From UTCHB3 sp964531325 (GTDB lineage: Bacteria; Bacteroidota; Ignavibacteria; Ignavibacteriales; Ignavibacteriaceae), in NCBI GenBank assembly GCA_964531325.1, contig CAZHCW010000013.1, forward strand, positions 46,365 to 110,364: DNA of 64,000 nt. Reading direction: 5' to 3'. Every line of letters starts with the position of its first letter. The stretch's first letter is position 1. The notes beneath the pieces were generated by a model that searched no databases, was not told the origin of the DNA, and saw only the letters and a program-made list of their open reading frames with translations. The position numbers were made by a program, and so were the translations under genes. Below, piece after piece: positions 8,788 to 17,580 of the stretch.

Positions 8788-10221
8788 TTATTTTAGCAAT
8801 TTTCCGGCAACTTCAATCATATACTTGAATGCCGCTTCATATTCGTTTGGGATTATCCCTTCGAGAATGGCTTCCTCAATCGCGGATTTCACCACTCCGA
8901 CCTGTGGTCCGGGTTTAAGACCCAGCACACTCATTATCTCCTCACCTCTAACGGGTGATTGAAATGCCCTCAGTGCATCTTTTTCCCTCACTTCAAGAAC
9001 CCTTTGCATAACACGATCATAATTTTTAAGGATGTTCTTAACTTTATTTTCGTTTTTGCTGGTTATATCTGCTCTGCAAAGAGTTATCAGATCTTCGAGG
9101 TCATCTCCTGCATCAACAATAAGCCTTCTTACGGCTGAATCGGTAACCTCTTCTTTTGAGAGAGCAACAGGTCGCAGATGAAGCCTTACAAGTTTTTTTA
9201 CATAGTTAATTTTTGCAAATGGAAGCTTCATCCTTTTAAAAATGAACTTCATCATTCTTCCCCCAAACTCTTCATGACCGTGGTAAGTCCAGCCGGTGCC
9301 TTCCACAAATTTTTTGGTTTGTGGTTTTGCAATATCATGTACCAAAGCTGCAAATCTTAACCATACATCATCCGTTACTCTCGAAATGTTGTCGACAACC
9401 TCGCAGGTATGATAAAAAACATCCTTGTGTCTGAATTCATCCACCTGTTCAACCCCACCCAGTTTTTCCATCTCAGGAAAAACGACCCCCATCACTCCGG
9501 TTTCATACATCAACCTCAGACCGATCCCCGGCTGTCTGGTTGCCATTATTTTCATAAATTCTTCGGTTATTCTCTCCTGACTTACGATCTCAAGTCTGTG
9601 AGCATTTCTTTTTATCCCCTCAAAAACTCCGGGATCAAACGAAAAATTAAATCGCGATGCAAATCTTAACGCGCGCATTATCCTCAAAGGATCGTCATCA
9701 AATGTTAGATCAGGTTCCAAAGGAGTGCGGATGATTCCGGCATAAATGTCATCAATGCCGTTGTAAATATCAGATATTTCTCCAAAACTATCGCTGTTTA
9801 TTGAGACCGCAATTGCGTTAATAGTAAAATCTCTTCTTGAAATATCATCTTCAAAAGTAGAGGGAACAACCTCCGGATTTCTGCTCTCTTTGTTATAACT
9901 TTCTTTTCTTGCAGCTACAAATTCAAGATCAAATTCTTCATATTTAAAATTTGCCGTCCCAAAATTACCATACACCATTACTTCATGGATACCAAGTAAC
10001 TTCCCTAATTCAACAGCAAATCCGGTACCATCACCAACAACAAGAATATCGATGTCTTTCTTACCAAACCCCATTATCAAATCTCTGATATACCCGCCAA
10101 CAACATATACCCTCTCACCTCTTTGTGTAGCCAGTTGTATAGCCTCTTTCATGAATGGCAGTTGTATTAAGTTTTCTGCTATCTTTTCACGGATAGTGAT
10201 TAAATTGTTTTCCGGTCGCAC
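8788..10221 (-). CDS. cca: CCA-adding tRNA nucleotidyltransferase with HD domain
   Basis: A 477-residue class II nucleotidyltransferase that builds or repairs the 3' CCA end of tRNA. The head domain has VYVVGGYIRDLIMG, the catalytic DIDILV carboxylates, RRDFTINAIA and the DDPLRIMRALRFASRF helix. After it comes an HD domain with LVHDIAKP around residue 285, as in many bacterial CCA enzymes with phosphohydrolase activity. A poly(A) polymerase role cannot be excluded by sequence alone, but no second family member is visible here. Start is GTG at 10221 with AGGAAA upstream; it follows the membrane protein gene by 12 bases. Confidence 0.9.
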   Translation of the reverse strand: MRPENNLITIREKIAENLIQLPFMKEAIQLATQRGERVYVVGGYIRDLIMGFGKKDIDILVVGDGTGFAVELGKLLGIHEVMVYGNFGTANFKYEEFDLEFVAARKESYNKESRNPEVVPSTFEDDISRRDFTINAIAVSINSDSFGEISDIYNGIDDIYAGIIRTPLEPDLTFDDDPLRIMRALRFASRFNFSFDPGVFEGIKRNAHRLEIVSQERITEEFMKIMATRQPGIGLRLMYETGVMGVVFPEMEKLGGVEQVDEFRHKDVFYHTCEVVDNISRVTDDVWLRFAALVHDIAKPQTKKFVEGTGWTYHGHEEFGGRMMKFIFKRMKLPFAKINYVKKLVRLHLRPVALSKEEVTDSAVRRLIVDAGDDLEDLITLCRADITSKNENKVKNILKNYDRVMQRVLEVREKDALRAFQSPVRGEEIMSVLGLKPGPQVGVVKSAIEEAILEGIIPNEYEAAFKYMIEVAGKLLK

Positions 10222-10233
10222 TAATTTCCTGTT

Positions 10234-12405
10234 CTAATTTGCAAATACAGCCTTTAATATACGATATTTCGAGATTTCTTGCGCATAATGCAGTTCTTTT
10301 TCAACAATCGAATCAAGAATTAACCTCGCTTCATCCGGCTTAAAAGTCTTTATTAAGAGAAGACACAATCTTATTTTTGCGTCTGCCGGGAGCAACTGAA
10401 TATAACTCTCCAGGTTCTCCAATTCTTCAAATCGGGAGAATGATTCTGCGTAAATGTTAACAATTGCCTCAAGAGCTTCAGGTTTTTTCAAGTAATCCGG
10501 AATAGATTTTAACAAGCCAATCCGTTTTTTCCCATTTTGCACAGAATACTTAAATGGATCAATACTGTTGGAGATCAAAAGTTTATTAAATCTTAACCGG
10601 GATATCACAAATTCAGGTGCTCCCGAATTTACAAGTTCATTAAAAATTATACCGGCAGCCGATGAATCCCCGGTTCTACCAAGCACAGAATATTTCAACA
10701 ATTGCAAGTTTGTTTTTCTGCTGTATGAGAGATCTCCTTTTTGATATTCCTTGATTGCCTCAATAGCCTCCTTCTCTCGCCCCAAAAGCATTAAGCAGTT
10801 AATTTTTGATGCAAACGGACCAAGACTTCCCCCGGTGAGTGCAAATTCATCATAAATCGTAAGAGCTTCCGAATATCTCCTTTCACGGTAAAGTCCGGCA
10901 GCTTCATCCATCTTTTCGGCAAAATATCTGGGACAACTTTTTTGAACAAGTGGTTTACTTTCGAAATAAAAATCCAAAACCTTTTCATCCGGTCGGTTTT
11001 TTATCTCTTTTAATTTTTGTGTAAAAGAGTTTATAAATATTTTCGGCTCTTTTTTATATACCCCTTCAAAATCATTCTCGAGATAGTATTCCTTAAATTT
11101 TGCGATTCCTTCTGTCTCGATCAAAAAGTTGCAAAACGAACCACTTACCAGGTATGCCAGGGAAGGATTTATCGAAAAGAAATTAAATCCTGAAAAGAGC
11201 TCGATAATATCAGTCTTATATTTTGAATCGAACACAGCTGCCGCAAACTGATCAATCGAATAACCACTTGTAAATCCGTCTGCGGCCGTGGCTGCTCCTT
11301 CAATGAGAGCAGGGTTGAATGAACCTGCAATCTTAAAAATACTCCAACCAAAATTAGAGGTGAAGAGATGAGCAAGTTCATGTTTTAACGATCTCTCAAT
11401 ATTATAACGGGTGGTGTATGCTTGCCCAAGCCATGGTTTTGCAGCATCAGCATTTTCTATCCCAAGGTATTTCTTTTTTGTTGCAGAACTTGAAAAAATA
11501 ACAGACTGGAGGTGCCTCACAGGTTTTACATTGTAATAAGATGTCAACTCCTCATAATAAGTCTCGTGAAGATGGGCGAAGTATATTCTTTCTGATGGAG
11601 TCATTTCCTCCTCCGATAGAATAAGAAAATGTCTGGTAATTATGCCATCTTTAAAATGTTCTGTCAGTTTTTCCCTTGGAGTTACGATTCCTGCTCCCTG
11701 AGATATGAAAATGGATAGAACCGGTAATACAACAATTATTACAAATCCAAAATAAAGTCTCTTTTTATAGTTGTCATTTCGTGTAAGGTATTCAACAACT
11801 AATATTAACAGACTTACAACAATTATCACTAACTTATAAATCACCATTTCGCCGGTAACGGGAATAAATTCATCATAAATTACCCCCGGATAATAAGTTA
11901 AAATAGCGTTGTAAAAAAAGAATTGAGGATGAAAATAAAAATCGACCACCCAACTAAAAAGAAGAACCAAAAACAGAATGGTGAAGATCGTTTTTTGTAT
12001 TTGAATTCCGGTCAACTTAACAGTTGAGGCAATTGCGGATCCAATTACCGGCGCAGGCAGTGTGAACAGCAGATAATACTTTATCCCTGATATATAACTG
12101 CAATCTTCCTGAAAGAGTGAAGTTAGAAGATAAATTATTGGAGGGATCAAAAGCAGGATTGTAAAATCGATCAGGAGTGACCGGGCTACAGGTCTTTTAT
12201 CTTCTTCCTTGTTCAACCAATTAAAGAAAGAAAGTCCTGATAAAAATGTTATCAGGACTGCATTAATTACCGCAGATTCGTAACTGAAATATTTTATTAC
12301 AGGCAAAAATGCAAAAACAAAATTTGCTGCCAATAAAATGAATATTGAACCAACCGGGAAGGTATAAACCAACTTTTTAATATTCAGTACCGGGAACGCG
12401 CTCAA
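10234..12405 (-). CDS. Multi-pass membrane protein with peptidase MA-like domain and TPR-like tail
   Basis: Up to 723 residues. The first 235 contain six or seven hydrophobic helices. A soluble domain then carries HELAH (342-346) and a downstream IEGAATA glutamate (369), the zinc-ligand layout of gluzincin metallopeptidases of the MA-like group. The C-terminal third (about 470-720) is helical with TPR-like repeats (AGLYRERRYSEALTIYDEFALTGG, CLMLLGREKEAIEAIKEYQ). I infer a membrane-bound zinc protease with a protein-interaction tail; no specific substrate is known. The start is uncertain: TTG at 12405 lies inside the end of murA, and another TTG at 12372 lies just after the murA stop. Confidence 0.7.
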   Translation of the reverse strand: MSAFPVLNIKKLVYTFPVGSIFILLAANFVFAFLPVIKYFSYESAVINAVLITFLSGLSFFNWLNKEEDKRPVARSLLIDFTILLLIPPIIYLLTSLFQEDCSYISGIKYYLLFTLPAPVIGSAIASTVKLTGIQIQKTIFTILFLVLLFSWVVDFYFHPQFFFYNAILTYYPGVIYDEFIPVTGEMVIYKLVIIVVSLLILVVEYLTRNDNYKKRLYFGFVIIVVLPVLSIFISQGAGIVTPREKLTEHFKDGIITRHFLILSEEEMTPSERIYFAHLHETYYEELTSYYNVKPVRHLQSVIFSSSATKKKYLGIENADAAKPWLGQAYTTRYNIERSLKHELAHLFTSNFGWSIFKIAGSFNPALIEGAATAADGFTSGYSIDQFAAAVFDSKYKTDIIELFSGFNFFSINPSLAYLVSGSFCNFLIETEGIAKFKEYYLENDFEGVYKKEPKIFINSFTQKLKEIKNRPDEKVLDFYFESKPLVQKSCPRYFAEKMDEAAGLYRERRYSEALTIYDEFALTGGSLGPFASKINCLMLLGREKEAIEAIKEYQKGDLSYSRKTNLQLLKYSVLGRTGDSSAAGIIFNELVNSGAPEFVISRLRFNKLLISNSIDPFKYSVQNGKKRIGLLKSIPDYLKKPEALEAIVNIYAESFSRFEELENLESYIQLLPADAKIRLCLLLIKTFKPDEARLILDSIVEKELHYAQEISKYRILKAVFAN

Positions 12406-13642
12406 TGTCAGCTCCCAGGGCTCCGAGTTTTAATTCAAGATTTTGGTAACCTCTGTCCAAATGATAAATCCTCAACACTTCGGTTGTTCCATGTGCTGCA
12501 AGCCCGGCAAGGATCAAACTGGCACTCGCTCTCAAATCTGTTGACATCACCTTGGCACCACTTAGTTTATTATTTCCTCTTACCACAGCAGAATTATCTT
12601 TAACTTCAATATCGGCACCGAGTCTGGAAAGTTCAGGAACATGAGTGAACCGGTCTCGATAGATGGTATCGGTTACAGTTGAAACTCCATTTGCAGTGGC
12701 CATGTAAGCAATCCATTGAGCTTGCATATCAGTCGGGTAACCGGGAAACGGTCCTGTTGTTACATTAACTCCCTCAGGCCTGATTCCGGTAGCGTCAACG
12801 GTTACGGATCTGTCACCGTAGCTGATGTTCACTCCACTCTCTTCCATTTTGGCTATTACGGAGTAGATGTGGAGAGGATTTGAGGATTCAACTGTAACCT
12901 TACCACCGGTGATAGCACCGGCTACTAAAAGTGTTCCGGCTTCGATACGATCAGGAATTGTTTCAATATCTGCCGAGTGAAGATCATCAACGCCGGTAAT
13001 GTGTAGAATTGGAGTTCCAACACCTTCAATTTTTGCACCCATTTTAATCAACAGTTCAGCAAGGTTTGTGATCTCCGGCTCCATCGCCGCATTATTCAAG
13101 ATTGTTTCACCTTGAGCAAGAACAGCAGCCATTAGCAAATTCCCCGTGGCTCCGACGGATGGCACATCAAAATTTATTCTGTTGCCCTGTAATTTTTTTG
13201 AACGGGCAACTATGTATCCATCAACAAGGTCGATCTGAGCCCCGAGTTTTTTTAATCCCTCGATATGAAGATTAATTGGTCTTGGTCCCCATGCACATCC
13301 ACCCGGTAATGATACCTTCGCATAACCATATCTGGCAAGCAGTGGACCCAATACATAAACCGAAGCCCGCATTTTTTTCACATGTTCGTATGGTGCTTCA
13401 AGCACTGCCACTCCAGTTGTATCGATAGTTACAACATCATTCTCGAATTGTGCATCAGCACCAAGATGTCTTACGAGTTTCAGCATCGTGTAAACATCGT
13501 TTAACCCCGGAGTGTTATACAGTTTTGAGACACCCGATGTTAAAAGCGTAGAGGGAATCAAAGCCAGGGATGCATTTTTTGCACCACCAACCCTCACACT
13601 GCCTGAAAGGTGTTTACCGCCTTTAATAATAAACTTATCCAA
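12377..13642 (-). CDS. murA: UDP-N-acetylglucosamine 1-carboxyvinyltransferase
   Basis: First committed enzyme of peptidoglycan synthesis, transferring enolpyruvate from PEP to UDP-GlcNAc in the cytoplasm. The 421-residue length is normal. Lys22 lies in VRVGGAKNASLALIP and the catalytic cysteine is Cys116 in PGGCAWGPRPINLH, so the enzyme should be fosfomycin-sensitive in principle (Cys rather than Asp). Further family motifs are PDRIEAGTLL and the C-terminal HLDRGYQNLELKLGALGA. It starts with TTG at 13642 behind AAGGAAAA. It follows the Ser/Thr kinase gene by only 12 bases, a context suggesting shared regulation of cell-wall synthesis. Confidence 0.95.
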   Translation of the reverse strand: MDKFIIKGGKHLSGSVRVGGAKNASLALIPSTLLTSGVSKLYNTPGLNDVYTMLKLVRHLGADAQFENDVVTIDTTGVAVLEAPYEHVKKMRASVYVLGPLLARYGYAKVSLPGGCAWGPRPINLHIEGLKKLGAQIDLVDGYIVARSKKLQGNRINFDVPSVGATGNLLMAAVLAQGETILNNAAMEPEITNLAELLIKMGAKIEGVGTPILHITGVDDLHSADIETIPDRIEAGTLLVAGAITGGKVTVESSNPLHIYSVIAKMEESGVNISYGDRSVTVDATGIRPEGVNVTTGPFPGYPTDMQAQWIAYMATANGVSTVTDTIYRDRFTHVPELSRLGADIEVKDNSAVVRGNNKLSGAKVMSTDLRASASLILAGLAAHGTTEVLRIYHLDRGYQNLELKLGALGADIERVPGTEY

Positions 13643-13654
13643 AAATTTTCCTTG

Positions 13655-15562
13655 TCAGAAATTCATAAACAAAATCGCGCCTCCAGAGGCAGCCATGTAA
13701 AGTCTTGTCTTCCCGGAGGTGACTGAATTAATTAAATTACCTGCAACTGCCGGTTGGTATTTCCAGCTCTCGCCGGCGTCCTCACTCCTGAATAAATCAC
13801 CTTTACTCGAAATGATGACACCATTCGATGGTGTACTGAATCTGACAGCAACAAAAGGAGCAGAGATGTTAACATCTATCCTCTTCCATTCACGACCGCC
13901 GTCGGGTGAACGGAATATCTGACCATCGCCACCTACAAGAATATATACGCCACTGCCTACAAATTTGATGTCCTTTAAGTATGTATTGGTTACCGAAGCA
14001 CCCAGTACCCAGGTGTTACCACCATCATCAGTTCTAATTATTGTGCCGTTGTCACCTACTGCAACTCCACTGTTAGCATCCATAAAGTCTACAGAATAAA
14101 GGTTATTAACTACGCCGGTAACACTCTTTTTCCAGGTAATTCCCCGGTCATCGGAGATAAGCATATCGCCATTCGCTCCGAGGGCGATGATTTTACCGTT
14201 GGTCAAAACTTCGATGTTTAAGATATCAGACATTGCCGGAGTAACCAGCTTCCTGAATACAGAATCACCAGGCGAAACTGAGTGAAGTGCACCATTGGCA
14301 CCACCGATTAAGAAACCATTCTGCCCGCCTGCCGCCGTGGCAAACCATTCAATCGGCTCGGGTGATGTAAGTGATTTCCACGATGAACCATTGTCAGTTG
14401 TTATCAATATTTTACTGCTGTCTCCAACAACAATCCCGGCACCTGCACCATTAAATGCTACACTCCGTAAATTAACATCAACCCCGGTATTAAGTCGCTC
14501 AAAAACATTTGCTCCCTGGTAATAAGGATTGGTTGTTGATGAAAAACTTGTATCCATCACCGTCTTATCCTTTGTTTTCAAGGTATCTTTAAAGCCGGCT
14601 ATAAGAGTGTAAAAAAGGTAAACAATCCCAACAAAACCCACAAAAGCAAGTATCGCAAAAATTGTAAATTTCACCGATTTTTTTATTTTCTCCTTATGTT
14701 GCTCTTCCATGGGTGAGCGATCTTTGGCCGGGCTTGGTCCCTGTCTGATGATATTCAATGCATAACCAATTTCTTGTAAGAAATCGTCACAACTGCCAAA
14801 ACGTTTTGTTTGATCCTTCTCAAGTGACTTTGCAATGATTTTATCTATCATTGGAGGCAGGCCGGGGATAGTAGTCGCAAGCTTTGGCGCAGCTTTTTTA
14901 AGGTGCCCTTGCATAATCTCGAACTCGGTACCCGATTCAAATGGAGTGAGCCCTGATAACATTTCATAAAATGTAATTCCTATCGAATAGATATCACTTT
15001 GGCGTGTTGGCTCTTCTGCATTAATCTGTTCGGGACTCATGTAAAGCAGAGTTCCTATCTTTGTGCCTGTTTTTGTTATTCCCTTCTCATACATCGACTT
15101 GGAGATTCCAAAATCCATTATCTTTGCAACACCATCAGAGTCCATCATCACATTCGAAGGTTTAATATCTCTGTGAATGAAGCCTTTCTGATGGGCATAG
15201 GCAACACCTCTTAGTATCTGTTGAAGAATGTCGAGAGCCTCTCCCAATTCAAGTGATCCTTTTCGATCAATGATCTGTTCTACAGTCTCGCCATCCACAT
15301 ATTCCATCGCAATGCCAAGGTAACCTTGTTCATCAATAAATCCGTAAACGGGTACAATGTTTGGGTGATTAAGTTTTGCCTGGTTCCTCGCTTCCCTTTT
15401 AAATCTTTCAACAAACTGGGCACTCTGTGCCGTTTGTGCATTAAGAATCTTAAGAGCGACAAATCTTTCCAACTTGAGATCAAGTGCTTTATATACAACA
15501 CCCATTCCGCCTTCACCAAGCTTCGAAATGATTTTATAATTACCTACAATGGCGCCTACCAT
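13655..15562 (-). CDS. Transmembrane Ser/Thr protein kinase with YCF48-like propeller
   Basis: A 635-residue Hanks-type kinase. Cytoplasmic catalytic domain (about 8-270): glycine loop GEGGMGVVY, Lys38, HRDIKPSN (130-137), DFG (150-152), activation segment ending SPEQ. A basic juxtamembrane stretch precedes one membrane helix (about 298-320). The extracytoplasmic part (about 340-635) consists of repeated WKS/DDGGNTWV/DAGESWKY motifs, the BNR/YCF48-like pattern of a photosynthesis-assembly-type beta-propeller, in place of the PASTA repeats usual in wall-sensing kinases. Its partner phosphatase gene lies 10 bases upstream and murA 12 bases downstream. Confidence 0.9.
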   Translation of the reverse strand: MVGAIVGNYKIISKLGEGGMGVVYKALDLKLERFVALKILNAQTAQSAQFVERFKREARNQAKLNHPNIVPVYGFIDEQGYLGIAMEYVDGETVEQIIDRKGSLELGEALDILQQILRGVAYAHQKGFIHRDIKPSNVMMDSDGVAKIMDFGISKSMYEKGITKTGTKIGTLLYMSPEQINAEEPTRQSDIYSIGITFYEMLSGLTPFESGTEFEIMQGHLKKAAPKLATTIPGLPPMIDKIIAKSLEKDQTKRFGSCDDFLQEIGYALNIIRQGPSPAKDRSPMEEQHKEKIKKSVKFTIFAILAFVGFVGIVYLFYTLIAGFKDTLKTKDKTVMDTSFSSTTNPYYQGANVFERLNTGVDVNLRSVAFNGAGAGIVVGDSSKILITTDNGSSWKSLTSPEPIEWFATAAGGQNGFLIGGANGALHSVSPGDSVFRKLVTPAMSDILNIEVLTNGKIIALGANGDMLISDDRGITWKKSVTGVVNNLYSVDFMDANSGVAVGDNGTIIRTDDGGNTWVLGASVTNTYLKDIKFVGSGVYILVGGDGQIFRSPDGGREWKRIDVNISAPFVAVRFSTPSNGVIISSKGDLFRSEDAGESWKYQPAVAGNLINSVTSGKTRLYMAASGGAILFMNF

Positions 15563-15572
15563 AACTAATCTT

Positions 15573-16298
15573 CTATTTGTTACTGATTATGATAAATGTG
15601 TAATTATCAGTGGCTCCATTCTCTTCAACCAATTCGGAAATACGAACATCCATGTCCGATAAATCCTCAAGTGACAGAATGTCCACAATATCAGATTTTT
15701 TCAGCATTCCGCTTACTCCATCTGAACAAAGGAGAAATTTGATCTCATCAGAATAATTGATCCGCATCTCTCCTGTTTCAATTTCAATATCCTCTTTTTC
15801 ACCTACCGCACGGGTGATAATGTTTTTAAAGGGATGAGTCTCTGCTGTTTTTTCAGAGATTAACCCTTTATCAACCATCGACTGCACGAGCGAATGATCC
15901 CTGGTTAACTGAACCAGTTCATTCTGCATGTAAAAATAGATTCTGGAATCGCCTGCATGAGCCCAGTAAGCCCCCTCATTGTCGAGGTAAAGAGCAACAA
16001 CTGTTGTTGCCATCCCTTTAAGGTCGATGTCAATGGCTGCCTCTTCTGCAATTCTTTTGTTTGCAAAGCGGATTCCATCTCGAATTTTAAAGAGAGGATT
16101 TACCTCCTTGGAATCTTTAAATGCAGTTATAATCGAATCAACTGCAAGTTCTGAAGCCCTCTCTCCTCCATTATTTCCGCCTACACCATCACAAACCACA
16201 GCCAGGAATCCATCATGAGTCTGAAGGGTGCCGGCATGATCCTGATTGGTGTCACGCACTAATCCGCATTTTGATTCGCTTATATAATTAATGTTCAT
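15573..16298 (-). CDS. PP2C-family protein phosphatase
   Basis: A metal-dependent Ser/Thr phosphatase, 241 residues from the ATG at 16298. Conserved metal-binding motifs are present: RDTNQDHAG near the N-terminus, VCDGVGGNNGG, DSRIYFY, LLCSDGVSGM and the C-terminal DNYTFI. An upstream in-frame TTG at 16349 would add 17 residues, but these (basic, no homology to the family) lie before the standard start MNINYISESKCGLVRDTNQD, so I prefer the ATG. It is immediately upstream of the kinase gene and is the natural antagonist of that kinase. Confidence 0.9.
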   Translation of the reverse strand: MNINYISESKCGLVRDTNQDHAGTLQTHDGFLAVVCDGVGGNNGGERASELAVDSIITAFKDSKEVNPLFKIRDGIRFANKRIAEEAAIDIDLKGMATTVVALYLDNEGAYWAHAGDSRIYFYMQNELVQLTRDHSLVQSMVDKGLISEKTAETHPFKNIITRAVGEKEDIEIETGEMRINYSDEIKFLLCSDGVSGMLKKSDIVDILSLEDLSDMDVRISELVEENGATDNYTFIIISNK

Positions 16299-16461
16299 AA
16301 AAGATCCAAACTGTACTCTATTTCTCTTGCGAGAATGGTTAATTTCCAAACTCTAAAAATGCAACAAACAAATTAATCAATTTTACTTCGATTTATCAAA
16401 TAAAGTGAGTGGTTTATTTCAGAACAGGCATCAATTAATTAAATACAAATAGTTTGTGAAA

Positions 16462-17580
16462 TTAATCACGAATTCGAATATGGTGTGGTTTTAATACTGC
16501 CACCTTTCCATTGTCGTACCCGAGAAACAATAAATCTCCTTCCCCAATTACCCCTGTTCTTACTCTCCCCTCAAAATTGATGGTTTGAATCAGCTCAAGT
16601 TTCGAAACATTCAACAAAATAAGCCGACCATCAACAACCGGTACTATTATTTTATCTCCTGCAACACTAAAGTCAAGGTTGAGCACCCCCCCCGAATCAA
16701 ATTTTGCAATTATCTCACCCGTCTTAATATTGATTTTTAAGACAATTCCGGAAAGCGTACCGGCATAAAGAAATCCACCAAAAACAAGAGGATTCGCAAT
16801 AATTTTTCCTGTCACAATTTTCCAAAACTGATGTCCACTCTCACCGACATAAACCAAACTGCCACTCTCAAGAGATACAATAAAGTTATCGCCAATCGTT
16901 GTAACTGTTAAAACAGGCTCATTAAATTCCGGGATTACCTTTTTTATTGTCTTCCCCTTAATATCAATTTCATAAAGTTTGCCTGAATAACTTCCAAAAA
17001 AAAGTTTTCCATCTGCATGACTCGAAACACAACTTTGTTCATCAACAATTTCAATTGTTTTTTGCTCAATTAACATCGAATCATAAAAAACAACTCCTTT
17101 TCCGGAAACTACAACGATTTCACTATCAAATTGGTGGAGTGAAGCGTCACCGGCAACACCAACATCAATATCCAACTCCTCTTTCCCTGATCTCAAGTTA
17201 TATTTTACAAGATGAAGTTCAGGGAGAAGTTTTTTTCTGTATAAATAATACATCTTATCCCCGATGAATTGAGGAGGGGATGTTATCGTCGTATTTCGAA
17301 TACTTGCATAACCCACCCCTTCAATATTTTTAAGATCGAATGCATAGACTCTACCGCTAAAATCACCGGCAAAAAGATAATCACCATGGATCGAAAGCCC
17401 TTCGGGTATCAAACTGCCGTAAGTCTCAAGGGTTTCCACAACTTTAAGTGAATCAAATTCCGATTCAATCGCCGGATTAACTGAATCAGGATTAAAATCT
17501 TTGATCGCTATTGATGAATAACATCCTGAAAAGATCACAATCGATACGATAATGAATGATTTAGTGACTTTGTTTCTCAT
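16462..17580 (-). CDS. PQQ-like beta-propeller lipoprotein
   Basis: About 372 residues. The N-terminus is a lipoprotein signal with lipobox IFSGC; the mature protein is a seven- or eight-bladed propeller with repeats such as GDYLFAGDFSGRVYAFDLKN, GGFLYAGTLSGIVLKINIKTGEI and GDKIIVPVVDGRLILLNVSK. BamB has the same architecture, but this length and pattern do not prove BamB. The ATG at 17580 shares one base with the stop of the upstream gene (TGATG) and has GGGA five bases before it; a further ATG at 17592 would lie inside the preceding gene. The upstream partner ends in an Omp85-like barrel, so an envelope-assembly role is plausible but inferred. Confidence 0.75.
   Translation of the reverse strand: MRNKVTKSFIIVSIVIFSGCYSSIAIKDFNPDSVNPAIESEFDSLKVVETLETYGSLIPEGLSIHGDYLFAGDFSGRVYAFDLKNIEGVGYASIRNTTITSPPQFIGDKMYYLYRKKLLPELHLVKYNLRSGKEELDIDVGVAGDASLHQFDSEIVVVSGKGVVFYDSMLIEQKTIEIVDEQSCVSSHADGKLFFGSYSGKLYEIDIKGKTIKKVIPEFNEPVLTVTTIGDNFIVSLESGSLVYVGESGHQFWKIVTGKIIANPLVFGGFLYAGTLSGIVLKINIKTGEIIAKFDSGGVLNLDFSVAGDKIIVPVVDGRLILLNVSKLELIQTINFEGRVRTGVIGEGDLLFLGYDNGKVAVLKPHHIRIRD

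Noticed and set aside
13655..15562. PASTA-type PknB kinase
   Set aside because: The extracytoplasmic part consists of WxS/DxGxxW propeller motifs, not PASTA repeats.
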